Shown: positions 26,239 to 34,646 of the stretch, in pieces | How the letters are laid out: every line of letters begins with the position of its first letter | How positions within the stretch are numbered: the first letter of the stretch is position 1 | Assembly (NCBI GenBank): GCA_963675435.1 | Contig: OY776216.1 | Coordinates: 5,613,841-5,677,840, forward strand | Origin: Saccharicrinis sp963675435 | GTDB lineage: Bacteria > Bacteroidota > Bacteroidia > Bacteroidales > Marinilabiliaceae | Direction of reading: 5' to 3' | Length of the DNA stretch: 64,000 nt | Program-made: the position numbers and the translations under genes | The notes under the pieces: generated by a model | The model's database searches: none | Told to the model about the DNA's origin: nothing | What the model saw: only the letters and a program-made list of their open reading frames with translations

Positions 26239-26600
26239 TCGTTTCTTTTATAATTACTGTGCAAATGTAGACAAAAGCGCATTATTATTTAATCTAATTC
26301 CCGACTTGATAAAACTCATTTTAAGTTGTAATTTTAATATCTCAACAAACTTTATCATCATTATAAACACTCTTTTTCTATTATGTGCTAACTATTTACT
26401 ATTTTAGCCGACGATTTTGCAATAATGGTTCTAAGTGTTTATAAACATTCGTTTGTCTAATCTTTTGTAACTTCAATTTGTAAATACATGTTTAGGTAAA
26501 TGAAGTTCCATTATTAAAGTAAAAAGGGTGTGAAATGCATGACAATTTATTTCAATCATCCTAAGTAATATCGTTGAGAATTAATAGGCAAATACAACGC
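26239..26600. other. Divergent intergenic region hrpB/kdsA
   Basis: It contains the upstream regions of both genes, including the 17-bp motif at 26482 shared with the kdnA leader. No ORF is visible. Confidence 0.5.
26482..26498 (+). promoter_or_regulatory. Motif shared by kdsA and kdnA leaders
   Basis: AAATACATGTTTAGGTA lies 103 bp before the kdsA ATG. The same 16-17 bp recur 87 bp before the kdnA ATG (28621). Two exact copies in one pathway's leaders suggest a regulator site or a shared promoter. Confidence 0.5.
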
Positions 26601-27434
26601 ATGAAGAATATCAAAGTAGGCCAACAAGAATTTGGCAAGGACAAACTTTTTTTAATCGCAGGTCCCTGCGTAGTAGAAGAAGAGTCCATTATGATGAAAA
26701 CTGCTGAAAAATTAAAGCAGATAGCCGAAAACTTAAACCTCCCATTCATTTTTAAATCATCTTACATCAAGGATAACAGAAGTTCTGTTGACTTTTACCA
26801 CGGTCCTGGTTTAGATGAAGGTTTAAAAATGTTAGAAAAAGTAAAAAACACATTTGACGTACCTGTAATTTCAGATGTTCATCAGGCATCAGAAGTTAAA
26901 GCTGCGGCCGATGTATTGGATGTAATTCAGATACCAGCGTATTTGTGTATGCAAACTTCTTTAGTTTCAGAAGCTGCAAAAACACAAAAAGCAATTAACG
27001 TAAAACACGGTCAGTTTTTAGCTCCGGAGAATATGATTAAACCGGTTCAAAAAATTGAACACTATGGTAATCATAACATCATGGTTACTGAACGTGGATA
27101 TACATTTGGGTACAACGATTTAATCGTTGATCCTCGTAGTTTCTACGAACTGCAACAAACTGGGTATCCTGTAATATTCGACATCACTCACTGTATCAGA
27201 CGATACGGAATTCCTAGTTCAGATCCTAACGGAGGAACTCGCCAATATTTAGGACCTATTGCGCGTGCAGGAGTTGCTGCTGGTATTGATGGAATTTTTA
27301 TCGAATCGCACCCTGTGCCATGTGAAGCCTTATGTGATGCTGCAAGCCAGTATCCATTAGACGAGTTAGAAGAGTTTTTAAAACCTCTGATTGAGATTCA
27401 CAACATTGAGAAACAAACAAGAACTGAAATTTAA
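26601..27434 (+). CDS. kdsA: Kdo-8-phosphate synthase KdsA
   Basis: 277 residues, usual length. It condenses phosphoenolpyruvate with D-arabinose 5-phosphate to Kdo-8-phosphate in the cytoplasm. Visible motifs are IAGPCVVEE, FKSSYIKDNRSS, ISDVHQ, LCMQTSLV, KHGQFLAPENM and FDITHCIRRYGIPSSDPNGG. The ATG giving MKNIKVGQQEFGKDKLF was chosen because it fits family starts; an upstream TTG would add nine residues. First gene of the Kdo8N cluster; the next gene begins 23 bp later. Confidence 0.95.
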   Translation: MKNIKVGQQEFGKDKLFLIAGPCVVEEESIMMKTAEKLKQIAENLNLPFIFKSSYIKDNRSSVDFYHGPGLDEGLKMLEKVKNTFDVPVISDVHQASEVKAAADVLDVIQIPAYLCMQTSLVSEAAKTQKAINVKHGQFLAPENMIKPVQKIEHYGNHNIMVTERGYTFGYNDLIVDPRSFYELQQTGYPVIFDITHCIRRYGIPSSDPNGGTRQYLGPIARAGVAAGIDGIFIESHPVPCEALCDAASQYPLDELEEFLKPLIEIHNIEKQTRTEI

Positions 27435-27457
27435 TATCACCAAACAAATATTATATC

Positions 27458-28480
27458 ATGGAATTATATCTTGATTCTGCTGACATTAACGAAATTGAAG
27501 AAGCATTTAAGTTAGGATTTATTGACGGTTTAACAACCACTCCAACTTTTATGCACAGACACGGTATTACCGACATTGACGGAGCAATTGTAAAACTCTC
27601 TAAAATGGTTCCTGTGCTTATGATCGAAGCTTTAGGCGACACTGCTGAAGAAATCGTTGCTGAAGCAAAAAGATTATTAAGTTTAGGACTAGACAAAAAG
27701 AAAACAGTTTTCAAAATTCCTGCTTCTTTAGTAGCAGCAAAAGCATGTAAAATGCTACGTGAGGAAGGCATGATGGTAAATATTCACTTGGTGTACAACA
27801 TACAGCAAGCCTATATGGCTATGGCTGCAGGAGCTACTTACGTATGTGTTTTAGTAGGACGTATGCAAGACCAAGGGTACGATGCTTTAAAATTAGTTCA
27901 GGATTGTGTTGATTTAGTTAACAAATACAACTACAATACAAAAATCATGTTCTCTTCAGTACGTCATCCAGAGCATGTTAAAAATGCTATCGAAATAGGT
28001 TGTCAAAACATTACTATTCCTTGGAATATAATGAAAAACCTTAACAATAATAATTTCACTGAAATTGGCACTCAACAGTTTGTTAACCATACTCGTCAAA
28101 TGACATTAAAAGTTGGTGAAGTAATTGGAAGCAAGAACCCAACTATTGGATTAGATGCTAAAGTAACTGACGCTACTGTTGAAATGACTAAATACGGAAC
28201 AGGTGCTGTTTCAGTAGTTGATGCAGAAGGTAACTTAAAAGGTATTTTTACTGACGGAGATTTACGTCGTCATATGAATACTAATGGAGAAAAAATCCTT
28301 ACAATGACAATGGCTGATTTAGATATGAAAATGCCAATCTCTATTGATATCGATGAAAAACTTCATACAGCTGTAGGTATTTTTAAAGAAAAACAAATTG
28401 ACAACATCATTGCTGTTTCAAACGGAAAACCAGCAGGAATGCTTGATGTTCAAGATTTAGTAAAACTTGAAATTCTTTAA
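27458..28480 (+). CDS. FSA-like transaldolase fused to KdsD-type CBS pair
   Basis: 340 residues. Residues 1-215 align with fructose-6-phosphate aldolase/small transaldolases: MELYLDSADI with Asp6, GLTTTPT with Thr26, the Schiff-base lysine Lys86 in VFKIPAS, Arg135 in VGRMQDQG, and SSVRHP with Ser167. The usual Asn28 is Thr. Residues 215-340 are two CBS domains carrying GIFTDGDLRR, the sequence typical of arabinose-5-phosphate isomerase KdsD. KdsD is SIS plus CBS; here an aldolase replaces SIS. FSA enzymes can join glycolaldehyde and glyceraldehyde 3-phosphate to arabinose 5-phosphate, so it may feed KdsA. This role is inference. Confidence 0.85.
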   Translation: MELYLDSADINEIEEAFKLGFIDGLTTTPTFMHRHGITDIDGAIVKLSKMVPVLMIEALGDTAEEIVAEAKRLLSLGLDKKKTVFKIPASLVAAKACKMLREEGMMVNIHLVYNIQQAYMAMAAGATYVCVLVGRMQDQGYDALKLVQDCVDLVNKYNYNTKIMFSSVRHPEHVKNAIEIGCQNITIPWNIMKNLNNNNFTEIGTQQFVNHTRQMTLKVGEVIGSKNPTIGLDAKVTDATVEMTKYGTGAVSVVDAEGNLKGIFTDGDLRRHMNTNGEKILTMTMADLDMKMPISIDIDEKLHTAVGIFKEKQIDNIIAVSNGKPAGMLDVQDLVKLEIL

Positions 28481-28528
28481 TTCGAAACAGATTTCTACAT
28501 TATCCTTTTGTGGATAGCTAAATTATAA

Positions 28529-28556
28529 AGGGGTGATTTTTTAATCGCCCCTATTG
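28529..28556 (+). terminator. Hairpin after the aldolase-CBS gene
   Basis: Stem AGGGGTGATT / AATCGCCCCT with a TTTT loop and no T-run behind it. It is a strong hairpin that may end or attenuate the kdsA transcript ahead of kdnA. Confidence 0.5.
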
Positions 28557-28620
28557 CGTTTACATAATGATCTTAATGGTACTGAAATGTATTGCAATAT
28601 TCACCTATTAAGTATAGGAA

Positions 28621-28637
28621 AATACATGTTTAGGTAT
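28621..28637 (+). promoter_or_regulatory. Second copy of the kdsA/kdnA leader motif
   Basis: AATACATGTTTAGGTAT matches 26483-26498. Downstream, before the kdnA start, is a small hairpin AGGCTTA / TAAGCCT (about 28666-28690). Confidence 0.5.
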
Positions 28638-28723
28638 AGAAATTGAGTATCTAAGACATTATAAAGGCTTAAGGATTTACCTAAGCCTCACTACAATTGT
28701 TTAATAATTAAAAAAATAAAATT

Positions 28724-29905
28724 ATGCCAGGTACTGAATTATTTGGTAAAGAAGAAAAAGAACAAGTAATGGAGGTTCTTGAAACCGGAATTCTGTTCAG
28801 ATATAATCACGATGCCCAAAGAAAAGGCATCTGGAAAGCCAAACAATTTGAAAAGGAATTTGCAGAATATCATGGTGCAAAATATTGCCACATGGTATCA
28901 AGTGGAACCGCTGCTGACTGTGTTTCTTTAGCTTCTGTAGGTGTTGGAGCTGGCGATGAAGTAATTGTTCCTCCATTTACATTTATAGCTCCTGTTGAGG
29001 CTGTTATTAATTGTGGCGCAGTACCTGTATTTGCAGAAATTGACGAAACACTTTGTCTTTCTGCTAAATCTATTGAAGCTGCCATTACACCAAAAACAAA
29101 AGCTGTAGTGTTAATTCACATGGTGGGTGCCATGGCTCAAATTGATGAGATTGTTGAAGTTTGTAACAAACACAACATCATTTTAATTGAGGATACAGCT
29201 CAAGCTCTTGGTGGTTCATACAAAGGAAAAATGTTAGGTACTTTTGGTAAAGTAGCATGTTATTCTTTCGACTTCTTTAAGTTAATTACAGCAGGAGAAG
29301 GTGGTGCTATCATTACTAACGATGAATGTGTTTACACTACAGCTCATACATATAGTGATCACGGACACAGTCATATTGGCGACAACCGAGGTGCAGAAGA
29401 TCATCCTATTTTAGGAACAAACTACAGAATTGGTGAACTTAATGCTGCAGTTGGATTGGCTCAATTCAGAAAAATAGATTACATCTTAGAAAAATTAAGA
29501 GCCAATAAAAAAGTATTAAAAGATTACTTAAAGAAATTTCCACAAGTTACATTCCGTAATGTACCAGATGAAGAAGGTGATTCTGCAACTGTATTAAACT
29601 TCTTTTTACCAACACAACAAGATGCAGAGAAAGCATGTGCTGAACTAGGAAAAGAGGGAGTTCCTGCAGCTTACTGGTACAACAACAATTACCATTTTAT
29701 TAAAAACTGGAACCACTTAAAAGAATGTAAAGTTGCTGGTCCTGTAGGAATGCAATTTTTAGAAAAACCACAAGATTATAACAATCTTGATCTACCAAAA
29801 TCTTATGACATTATTGGTCGTTTGGTTTCTGTTAATATAAATATCACAAGTACACCTGAAGAATTAGAAGCTATTTGTAAAGCTTTTGATAAGGTATTGG
29901 GATAA
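28724..29905 (+). CDS. kdnA: 8-amino-Kdo aminotransferase KdnA
   Basis: 393 residues, a DegT/DnrJ/EryC1 PLP-dependent sugar aminotransferase. The PLP lysine is Lys186 in SFDFFKLITAGEGG, and Asp157 in IEDTAQALGG contacts the cofactor nitrogen. GTAAD binds phosphate. In Shewanella KdnA transfers an amino group to C8 of oxidised Kdo, giving 8-amino-3,8-dideoxy-manno-octulosonate. The assignment rests on its place between kdsA and kdnB/kdsB. It has its own leader and terminator, so it may be a separate transcript. Confidence 0.88.
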   Translation: MPGTELFGKEEKEQVMEVLETGILFRYNHDAQRKGIWKAKQFEKEFAEYHGAKYCHMVSSGTAADCVSLASVGVGAGDEVIVPPFTFIAPVEAVINCGAVPVFAEIDETLCLSAKSIEAAITPKTKAVVLIHMVGAMAQIDEIVEVCNKHNIILIEDTAQALGGSYKGKMLGTFGKVACYSFDFFKLITAGEGGAIITNDECVYTTAHTYSDHGHSHIGDNRGAEDHPILGTNYRIGELNAAVGLAQFRKIDYILEKLRANKKVLKDYLKKFPQVTFRNVPDEEGDSATVLNFFLPTQQDAEKACAELGKEGVPAAYWYNNNYHFIKNWNHLKECKVAGPVGMQFLEKPQDYNNLDLPKSYDIIGRLVSVNINITSTPEELEAICKAFDKVLG

Positions 29906-29920
29906 TAAATGTTTTATATA

Positions 29921-29966
29921 AATCACGAATTTGGTATATCCTACCTGATAATTCGTGATTTTTTTC
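29921..29966 (+). terminator. Terminator after kdnA
   Basis: Perfect stem AATCACGAAT / ATTCGTGATT followed by T7. Confidence 0.85.
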
Positions 29967-30032
29967 GTTTGTTGATCATTGAATTGTAGCACTTACTTTT
30001 AGTGTTCAACTATTAACTTTCAAATTTTTACC

Positions 30033-31121
30033 ATGCTATACGATTTTAGAAGTTTTGTAAATCCAGGGCATTACGCTTTTGGAAAAGGAACATTCAATCA
30101 CTTGGGAGAATTAATTGACAGAAGAAAAACTCCAACCAGCGATTGGACTGTTTTTATGATTGATCATTACTTTCAGGATAAAGAAGACATATTGAATCGA
30201 ATCCCTAAATCAGATAAAGATTTAGTGATTTTTATTGACTCAACAGATGAGCCAAAAACTGTTTTGGTAAATAAATATCGCGATCAAATTTTAGCTCATC
30301 AGGATACATTACCAGCTGTAATGGTTGGTATGGGTGGAGGATGTGCCATGGATTATGCCAAAGCAACAGGTTTAATGGTTACAAATCCAGGAGACTCAAA
30401 AGACTATCAAGGATTGGATTTAATTAAAAACGAAGGAATTTATACTATCTGTATTCCTACAATAACTGGTACTGGAGCTGAAGTTTCAATGACTGCAGTT
30501 CTTAGTGGTCCAGAGAAAAAATTAGGTATTAAATGTGACTATACAATTCCTAACGAAATCATCTTTGATCCTGAATTATTAGCTACAGTACCTGACAAAG
30601 ACCGTTTCTATACTGGCATGGACAATTTCATTCATAATATTGAATCTATGAATGGAAGTTGGATTAATTCAATGGGACAGGCTTTTGCTGAAAAATCAAA
30701 CGACATCACTGTTGATGTTTTCATGAATAAATATGAAAACAGATTAGAGGCAGATGAAAAAATGATGGTTGCATCTATTATGGGTGGTAACAGTACTACT
30801 TATGGTCAGGTTGGTGTATGCCATGCATTATCATACGGACTAGCTGTTGTTTTAGAAACACACCACGGTGTTGGAAACTGCATCGTTTTTAACCAACTAG
30901 AAAAATATTATCCAGAAGGTTACAAAACTTTCAAAGAGATGCAAGCCATCCAGAGTGTTGAAATACCAGCTAATATAACTTCTGGATGTACAGAAGCTCA
31001 ATTTGACCAAATGGTTGAAGTAAGCTGGGCTTTAGAACACATGTGGAATAATGCATTTGGTCCGGATTGGAAAAATAAAATTTCAAAAGAAGAAATTAAA
31101 GATCTTTTTAAAAGAATGTAA
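30033..31121 (+). CDS. kdnB: Kdo 8-oxidase/dehydrogenase KdnB
   Basis: 362 residues, of the iron-containing alcohol dehydrogenase fold: MVGMGGGCAMDYAKA for dinucleotide binding, GTGAEVS, and metal ligands in GMDNFIHNIES and HALSYGLAVVLETHHGVGN. In Shewanella oneidensis KdnB oxidises the C8 hydroxyl of Kdo to the aldehyde used by KdnA. The start YDFRSFVNPGHYAFGKGTF is typical for KdnB. It lies between kdnA and kdsB in the order expected for the pathway. Confidence 0.88.
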   Translation: MLYDFRSFVNPGHYAFGKGTFNHLGELIDRRKTPTSDWTVFMIDHYFQDKEDILNRIPKSDKDLVIFIDSTDEPKTVLVNKYRDQILAHQDTLPAVMVGMGGGCAMDYAKATGLMVTNPGDSKDYQGLDLIKNEGIYTICIPTITGTGAEVSMTAVLSGPEKKLGIKCDYTIPNEIIFDPELLATVPDKDRFYTGMDNFIHNIESMNGSWINSMGQAFAEKSNDITVDVFMNKYENRLEADEKMMVASIMGGNSTTYGQVGVCHALSYGLAVVLETHHGVGNCIVFNQLEKYYPEGYKTFKEMQAIQSVEIPANITSGCTEAQFDQMVEVSWALEHMWNNAFGPDWKNKISKEEIKDLFKRM

Positions 31122-31160
31122 ATAAGACATTAGATGAATAGATAAGGGACAATAGGCTTT

Positions 31161-31198
31161 CTAGAATCTCTTATCTATAATCTAGAATCTCTTATCTA
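31161..31198 (+). repeat. Direct repeat upstream of kdsB
   Basis: The 17-bp unit CTAGAATCTCTTATCTA occurs twice, 21 bp apart. The second copy runs into CTCTTATCTAAAATTTAAT just before the kdsB start. The same core (TCTCTTATCTAA, then ATTTAAT) stands before pflA at 43771-43790. Confidence 0.6.
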
Positions 31199-31209
31199 AA
31201 ATTTAATAC

Positions 31210-31965
31210 ATGAATATTGTTGGAATAATTCCTAGTCGTTATAGTTCTTCACGCTTACCTGGTAAACCACTTGCCATGATTGGCGATAAACCTATGGTTC
31301 AGTGGGTATTTGAAAACTGCAGTAAAGGATTGGAGCATGTATTTGTTGCAACTGACGACCAAAGGATTGTGGATGCTGTTGAAGCATTTGGAGGGAAAGC
31401 TGTAATGACAAGAGAAGACCACACCAGTGGTACGGACAGATGTGCTGAAGCAGCTAAGAACATTAAAGAAAAATATGGCTTAGACTCTGATGTAATTATC
31501 AACATCCAGGGAGATGAACCATTTTTCAATCCTGATATTCTTCAAGATATCAAAAAGAGCTTTGATAATCCGGAAACTCAAATTGCAACCTTAATCCAGG
31601 AAGCATCAGAGCAAGATCATATTTTCAATCCTGGTGAAGCAAAAGTTGTTTTAAACCATAAAAGTGAAGCTATTTTCTTTAGTCGTTCTCCAATTCCGTA
31701 TTTAAGAAATATAGAACAATCAGAATGGATTAAAAATCACACTTACTATCGACACCTTGGGATTTATGCTTACCGGATTGATACACTAAATAAAATTGTT
31801 GAATTAGAACCTTCTACATTAGAAAAGGCAGAATCTTTGGAGCAGTTAAGATGGATTGAAAATGGTATTCCCGTAACATGTGTTTTAACAGATATGGATG
31901 AAACCATGTGTATTGACACACCAGAAGATTTAAAGAAGGCAAACGATTTTATTCAAAACAGATAA
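31210..31965 (+). CDS. kdsB: CMP-8-amino-Kdo synthetase KdsB
   Basis: 251 residues, usual length. It activates Kdo, or here probably 8-amino-Kdo, with CTP for transfer to lipid A. N-terminal nucleotide loop IPSRYSSSRLPGKPL; later GTDRCAEA, IINIQGDEPF, FSRSPIPY and EKAESLEQLRW. The neighbouring kdnA and kdnB make 8-amino-Kdo the likely substrate, as for the Shewanella enzyme. The stop (TAA) is immediately followed by the ATG of kdsC, so the two are translationally linked. Confidence 0.93.
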   Translation: MNIVGIIPSRYSSSRLPGKPLAMIGDKPMVQWVFENCSKGLEHVFVATDDQRIVDAVEAFGGKAVMTREDHTSGTDRCAEAAKNIKEKYGLDSDVIINIQGDEPFFNPDILQDIKKSFDNPETQIATLIQEASEQDHIFNPGEAKVVLNHKSEAIFFSRSPIPYLRNIEQSEWIKNHTYYRHLGIYAYRIDTLNKIVELEPSTLEKAESLEQLRWIENGIPVTCVLTDMDETMCIDTPEDLKKANDFIQNR

Positions 31966-32640
31966 ATGACTATTCAAAAGCAGTTTGAAAATATTGGAGG
32001 CACTTTTATTACTCCTGAAAATCACTTAAAAGAAAAGCTTTCCAAAATAAAAGCTTTCATCTTTGACTGGGATGGAGTTTTTAACAACGGATCAAAAGTT
32101 GGAAATGAAGGTAGTAGTTTTGCAGAACCTGACGCCATGGGCATTAATATGCTTAAATTAGATTTCTGGTTAAGAAACGGTAAATTACCCTATACTTTTA
32201 TTGTTACTGGAGAAGAAAACAAAAGTGCTCAATTTCTGGCAAAAAGAGAACATATGAATGCTGCGTTCTATCGATGCAAATTCAAAGTAAAAGCATTAGA
32301 ACGTATATGCAAAGAAAACAATTTAAGGCCTGATGAAATAGCCTTTGTTTTCGATGACATTTTAGATGTGGAATTGGCCAGATCATGTGGAGCTAGTTTT
32401 CAAATAAACAGAAATGCCAATCCGCTATTCAATCAGTTTTTAGTTGAAAGTAAAAGCTGCGATTACAGAACTGGAAGCACGGGAGGAGCTGGTGGTGTTC
32501 GAGAGGTATGCGAACTCATTATTGGCTTAACAGGTGATTTATCCCAAGCTATAGAAACGCGAATTGAATTTACTGGAGATTACACAAAATATTTAAACGA
32601 GAGGAATTTAATCAATACGCTTTGCGAGCCTGTTGAGTAA
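31966..32640 (+). CDS. kdsC: Kdo-8-phosphate phosphatase, KdsC-like
   Basis: 224 residues, somewhat longer than KdsC (about 170-190). HAD motif I is FDWDGVFNNGS with nucleophile Asp. Motif II is FIVTGEE, motif III the lysine of KVKALERICKENN, and motif IV FVFDDILDVELA. The C-terminal tail has GSTGGAGGVREVCELI, the KdsC tail that caps the neighbouring subunit. It would release Kdo from Kdo-8-phosphate. An N-terminal 25-residue extension and a longer C-terminus are unusual. Last gene of the cluster; the accessory insertion begins 8 bp after its stop. Confidence 0.88.
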   Translation: MTIQKQFENIGGTFITPENHLKEKLSKIKAFIFDWDGVFNNGSKVGNEGSSFAEPDAMGINMLKLDFWLRNGKLPYTFIVTGEENKSAQFLAKREHMNAAFYRCKFKVKALERICKENNLRPDEIAFVFDDILDVELARSCGASFQINRNANPLFNQFLVESKSCDYRTGSTGGAGGVREVCELIIGLTGDLSQAIETRIEFTGDYTKYLNERNLINTLCEPVE

Positions 32641-32647
32641 CTTAACG

Positions 32648-32777
32648 AATGGATATCAAACGTTACGCATATGCCTAGTGGCGGATTGCGGACGATTCAA
32701 CTGTCAAACCGAGGAGAAGTTTGAGCGGGCGAAAAGCCTTGCAAAATGCAGTAAAACCGCCATTAGGTATATGCGAT
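32648..32777 (-). repeat. Remaining part of an attC-like site, read on minus strand
   Basis: Arms 32667-32684 and 32757-32774 pair over 18 bp with two G-U positions (GCATATGCCTAGTGGCGG against CCGCCATTAGGTATATGC). R' is the GTT inside AACGTTTGATATCC on the minus strand. R'' (GGCAAC) lies on the other side of the IS91-like element, at 38827-38832. The site belongs to the minus-strand gene at 38847. Confidence 0.6.
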
Positions 32778-33284
32778 GTTGAACTAAACCTCCTACGTCG
32801 GTAGACAACGAGGTTTTGACGGTAAAATACCGCATCTTTGTATTTCAATTTTAATAAACTGATTAAAGATGAAAAAAAAGTTTAACAACACCAAAGAGTG
32901 TTGAGGCATTATTGCACAATCTGCACGTAAGAATGGAAGTAGCGCATTTTTCTAATAGCTCAATTGCTAATTATATGCGTTCTACTAAGCTACTCTGCTT
33001 ATTTTCCGGTAAGCTACCTGATGAGCTTTCGGAAATGGAAATATATGAGTTTCTGCTGTATCTTAAAAACGATCAAAAGCTGAGTCGGTCTACCATCAGA
33101 AATTACTTACAGGGGCTGCGTTTTATGTATAAAAGCGTGTATAAGCGCATTGATATTATTTCTGATGTACCTTATCCTAAAGCCACAAAGTATCTACCCT
33201 TGATCCCTACCGGGAAAGAACTGCTGCAATTATTTAATGCTGCCATAAGTCCAAAGCACAGACTATTACTAAAAGTTATACCAA

Positions 33285-33899
33285 TTAAATTACAAGATGA
33301 TTGACAAAGGCATCATTGTATAATTCATTATGAGTGATTGACATTATTGTTTCTGGTTTTAATTCATTCTGGACAAAGTCATGTAACCATTTTTTGACAT
33401 TTGATAGTTTTTCAAACACTTTGTTTTTAAATTTTTGTTTTATGTAATGCCATATCTTTTCAGATGGATTAAGTTCGGGACTGTATGGTGGTATGCGTAT
33501 TAGTTTTATATTTTCAGGAATATCATATTGCTGTAAAGAGTGGAATCCTGCATTGTCAATAATGATGACCTTGAGTTCTTTAGGTTTATGTTTTGAGAAT
33601 TCAACCAAATATTTGTAAAATATTTCGCTTGTGGTTCCTTCTATTTCATAAACAAAAGCATCACCGTCTATAGGGGAGAAACTACCATATAAGTAAGTGT
33701 TTTTAAAGGCATGTTGATAACGAACAATTGGCTTAACTCCCTTTGCTGTTAAACACCTGCCTGTGTGCGTCATTAATCCAAATCTACTTTCATCCTGAAA
33801 GTATAAATTCACACTATCATACTTATCTTTAATTAGACTGATTCTAATGTTGGTTAAAAGATTAGGTAGTTTTTTTAAAGGCCTGTATGGCCTGTTCAT
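33285..33899 (-). CDS. IS630 transposase, DDE part (ORF B)
   Basis: 204 residues with the IS630/Tc1 DDE domain: FQDESRFGL (first Asp), VIIIDNAGFH (second Asp), and PYSPELNPSEKIWHYIK (Glu). The ATG is probably not the true start, because the frame overlaps ORF A in a run of seven A on the minus strand (TTTAAAAAAACTACC). A +1 shift there would produce one fused transposase, as in frameshift-dependent IS630 members. Confidence 0.85.
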   Translation of the reverse strand: MNRPYRPLKKLPNLLTNIRISLIKDKYDSVNLYFQDESRFGLMTHTGRCLTAKGVKPIVRYQHAFKNTYLYGSFSPIDGDAFVYEIEGTTSEIFYKYLVEFSKHKPKELKVIIIDNAGFHSLQQYDIPENIKLIRIPPYSPELNPSEKIWHYIKQKFKNKVFEKLSNVKKWLHDFVQNELKPETIMSITHNELYNDAFVNHLVI

Positions 33900-34356
33900 C
33901 TTTTTTGTAATGTGATTTTCGGGGTTCTTTCAATTTGGTTTTGAAGTGACGGATTAAGTATGTTCTTAATGTATTGTATTTTAATTCAATACCGTAGTTT
34001 TCTTTGACCCATACGACAGCATCCCAGTAACCCAAAAGTGGATTGTCTGAATCGTATACTTTTTTTGCCAAGCCGTCATGGACATCTTTGGGAACGCTAC
34101 TTCTTCTGGCTCCTCCATTTGAGATACTTAGCATAGCTTCAAGTCCTGACTCTTTGTAAACTCTTGTCCACCTATCCAGACTGGCAATTCCTACTCCTAA
34201 GTGGTTAGCTAAATCTATTCGACGTTTAAACTTTTCTTCCTTGGTGAGTATTAGACTCTGAATACGAGTTTTTAACCTATGGTTATTTTCCTTTTTTCGA
34301 AGGTTTCTCAAATATTTAATGTCCTCTTTTATATTTATTTCTGCTTGTTTTGGCAT
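33862..34356 (-). CDS. IS630 transposase, helix-turn-helix part (ORF A)
   Basis: 164 residues. The paired-type helix-turn-helix is visible in RRIDLANHLGVGIASLDRWTRVYKESG, followed by a second winged part (LLGYWDAVVWVKENYGIEL, NTLRTYLIRH). It ends 38 bp into ORF B. It alone would bind but not cut DNA. Confidence 0.85.
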   Translation of the reverse strand: MPKQAEINIKEDIKYLRNLRKKENNHRLKTRIQSLILTKEEKFKRRIDLANHLGVGIASLDRWTRVYKESGLEAMLSISNGGARRSSVPKDVHDGLAKKVYDSDNPLLGYWDAVVWVKENYGIELKYNTLRTYLIRHFKTKLKEPRKSHYKKDEQAIQAFKKTT

Positions 34357-34646
34357 ACTATAAAGATAATAATTATATCAATCAAATGGAAATATATTTG
34401 GTATTATTTATTCGGCTGGTTTGCGCAAAAGTGAGATTATCAACCTTAAAATTGAGCATCTCGATTTTAAAAACCATCGTATTTATATTAAAGACAGTAA
34501 AGGCAATAAAGACAGATACGCTGTTTTGGCCCAATCGCTTATTCCTGAAATAAAGCACTATTTACATCAATTTAAACGTATCCCCACTGCTAAGTAGGTC
34601 ATAGTTTTTTGACGAAGATGTGTGATATTTGTTTAGCGCTTGGGAG

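Larger units (their letters stand above)
33279..34404 (-). mobile_element. IS630-family element
   Basis: About 1126 bp inserted at a TA in the recombinase gene (AAAGTTA, then TATTTATTCGG continues the target). Ends read TACCAATTAAAT and ATTTGGTAT, short inverted repeats around TACCAA. Two overlapping ORFs encode the transposase. Confidence 0.85.

Noticed and set aside
34381..34553. ORF across the IS630 right end
   Set aside because: It is a chance fusion of the IS630 end with an out-of-frame part of the broken recombinase.
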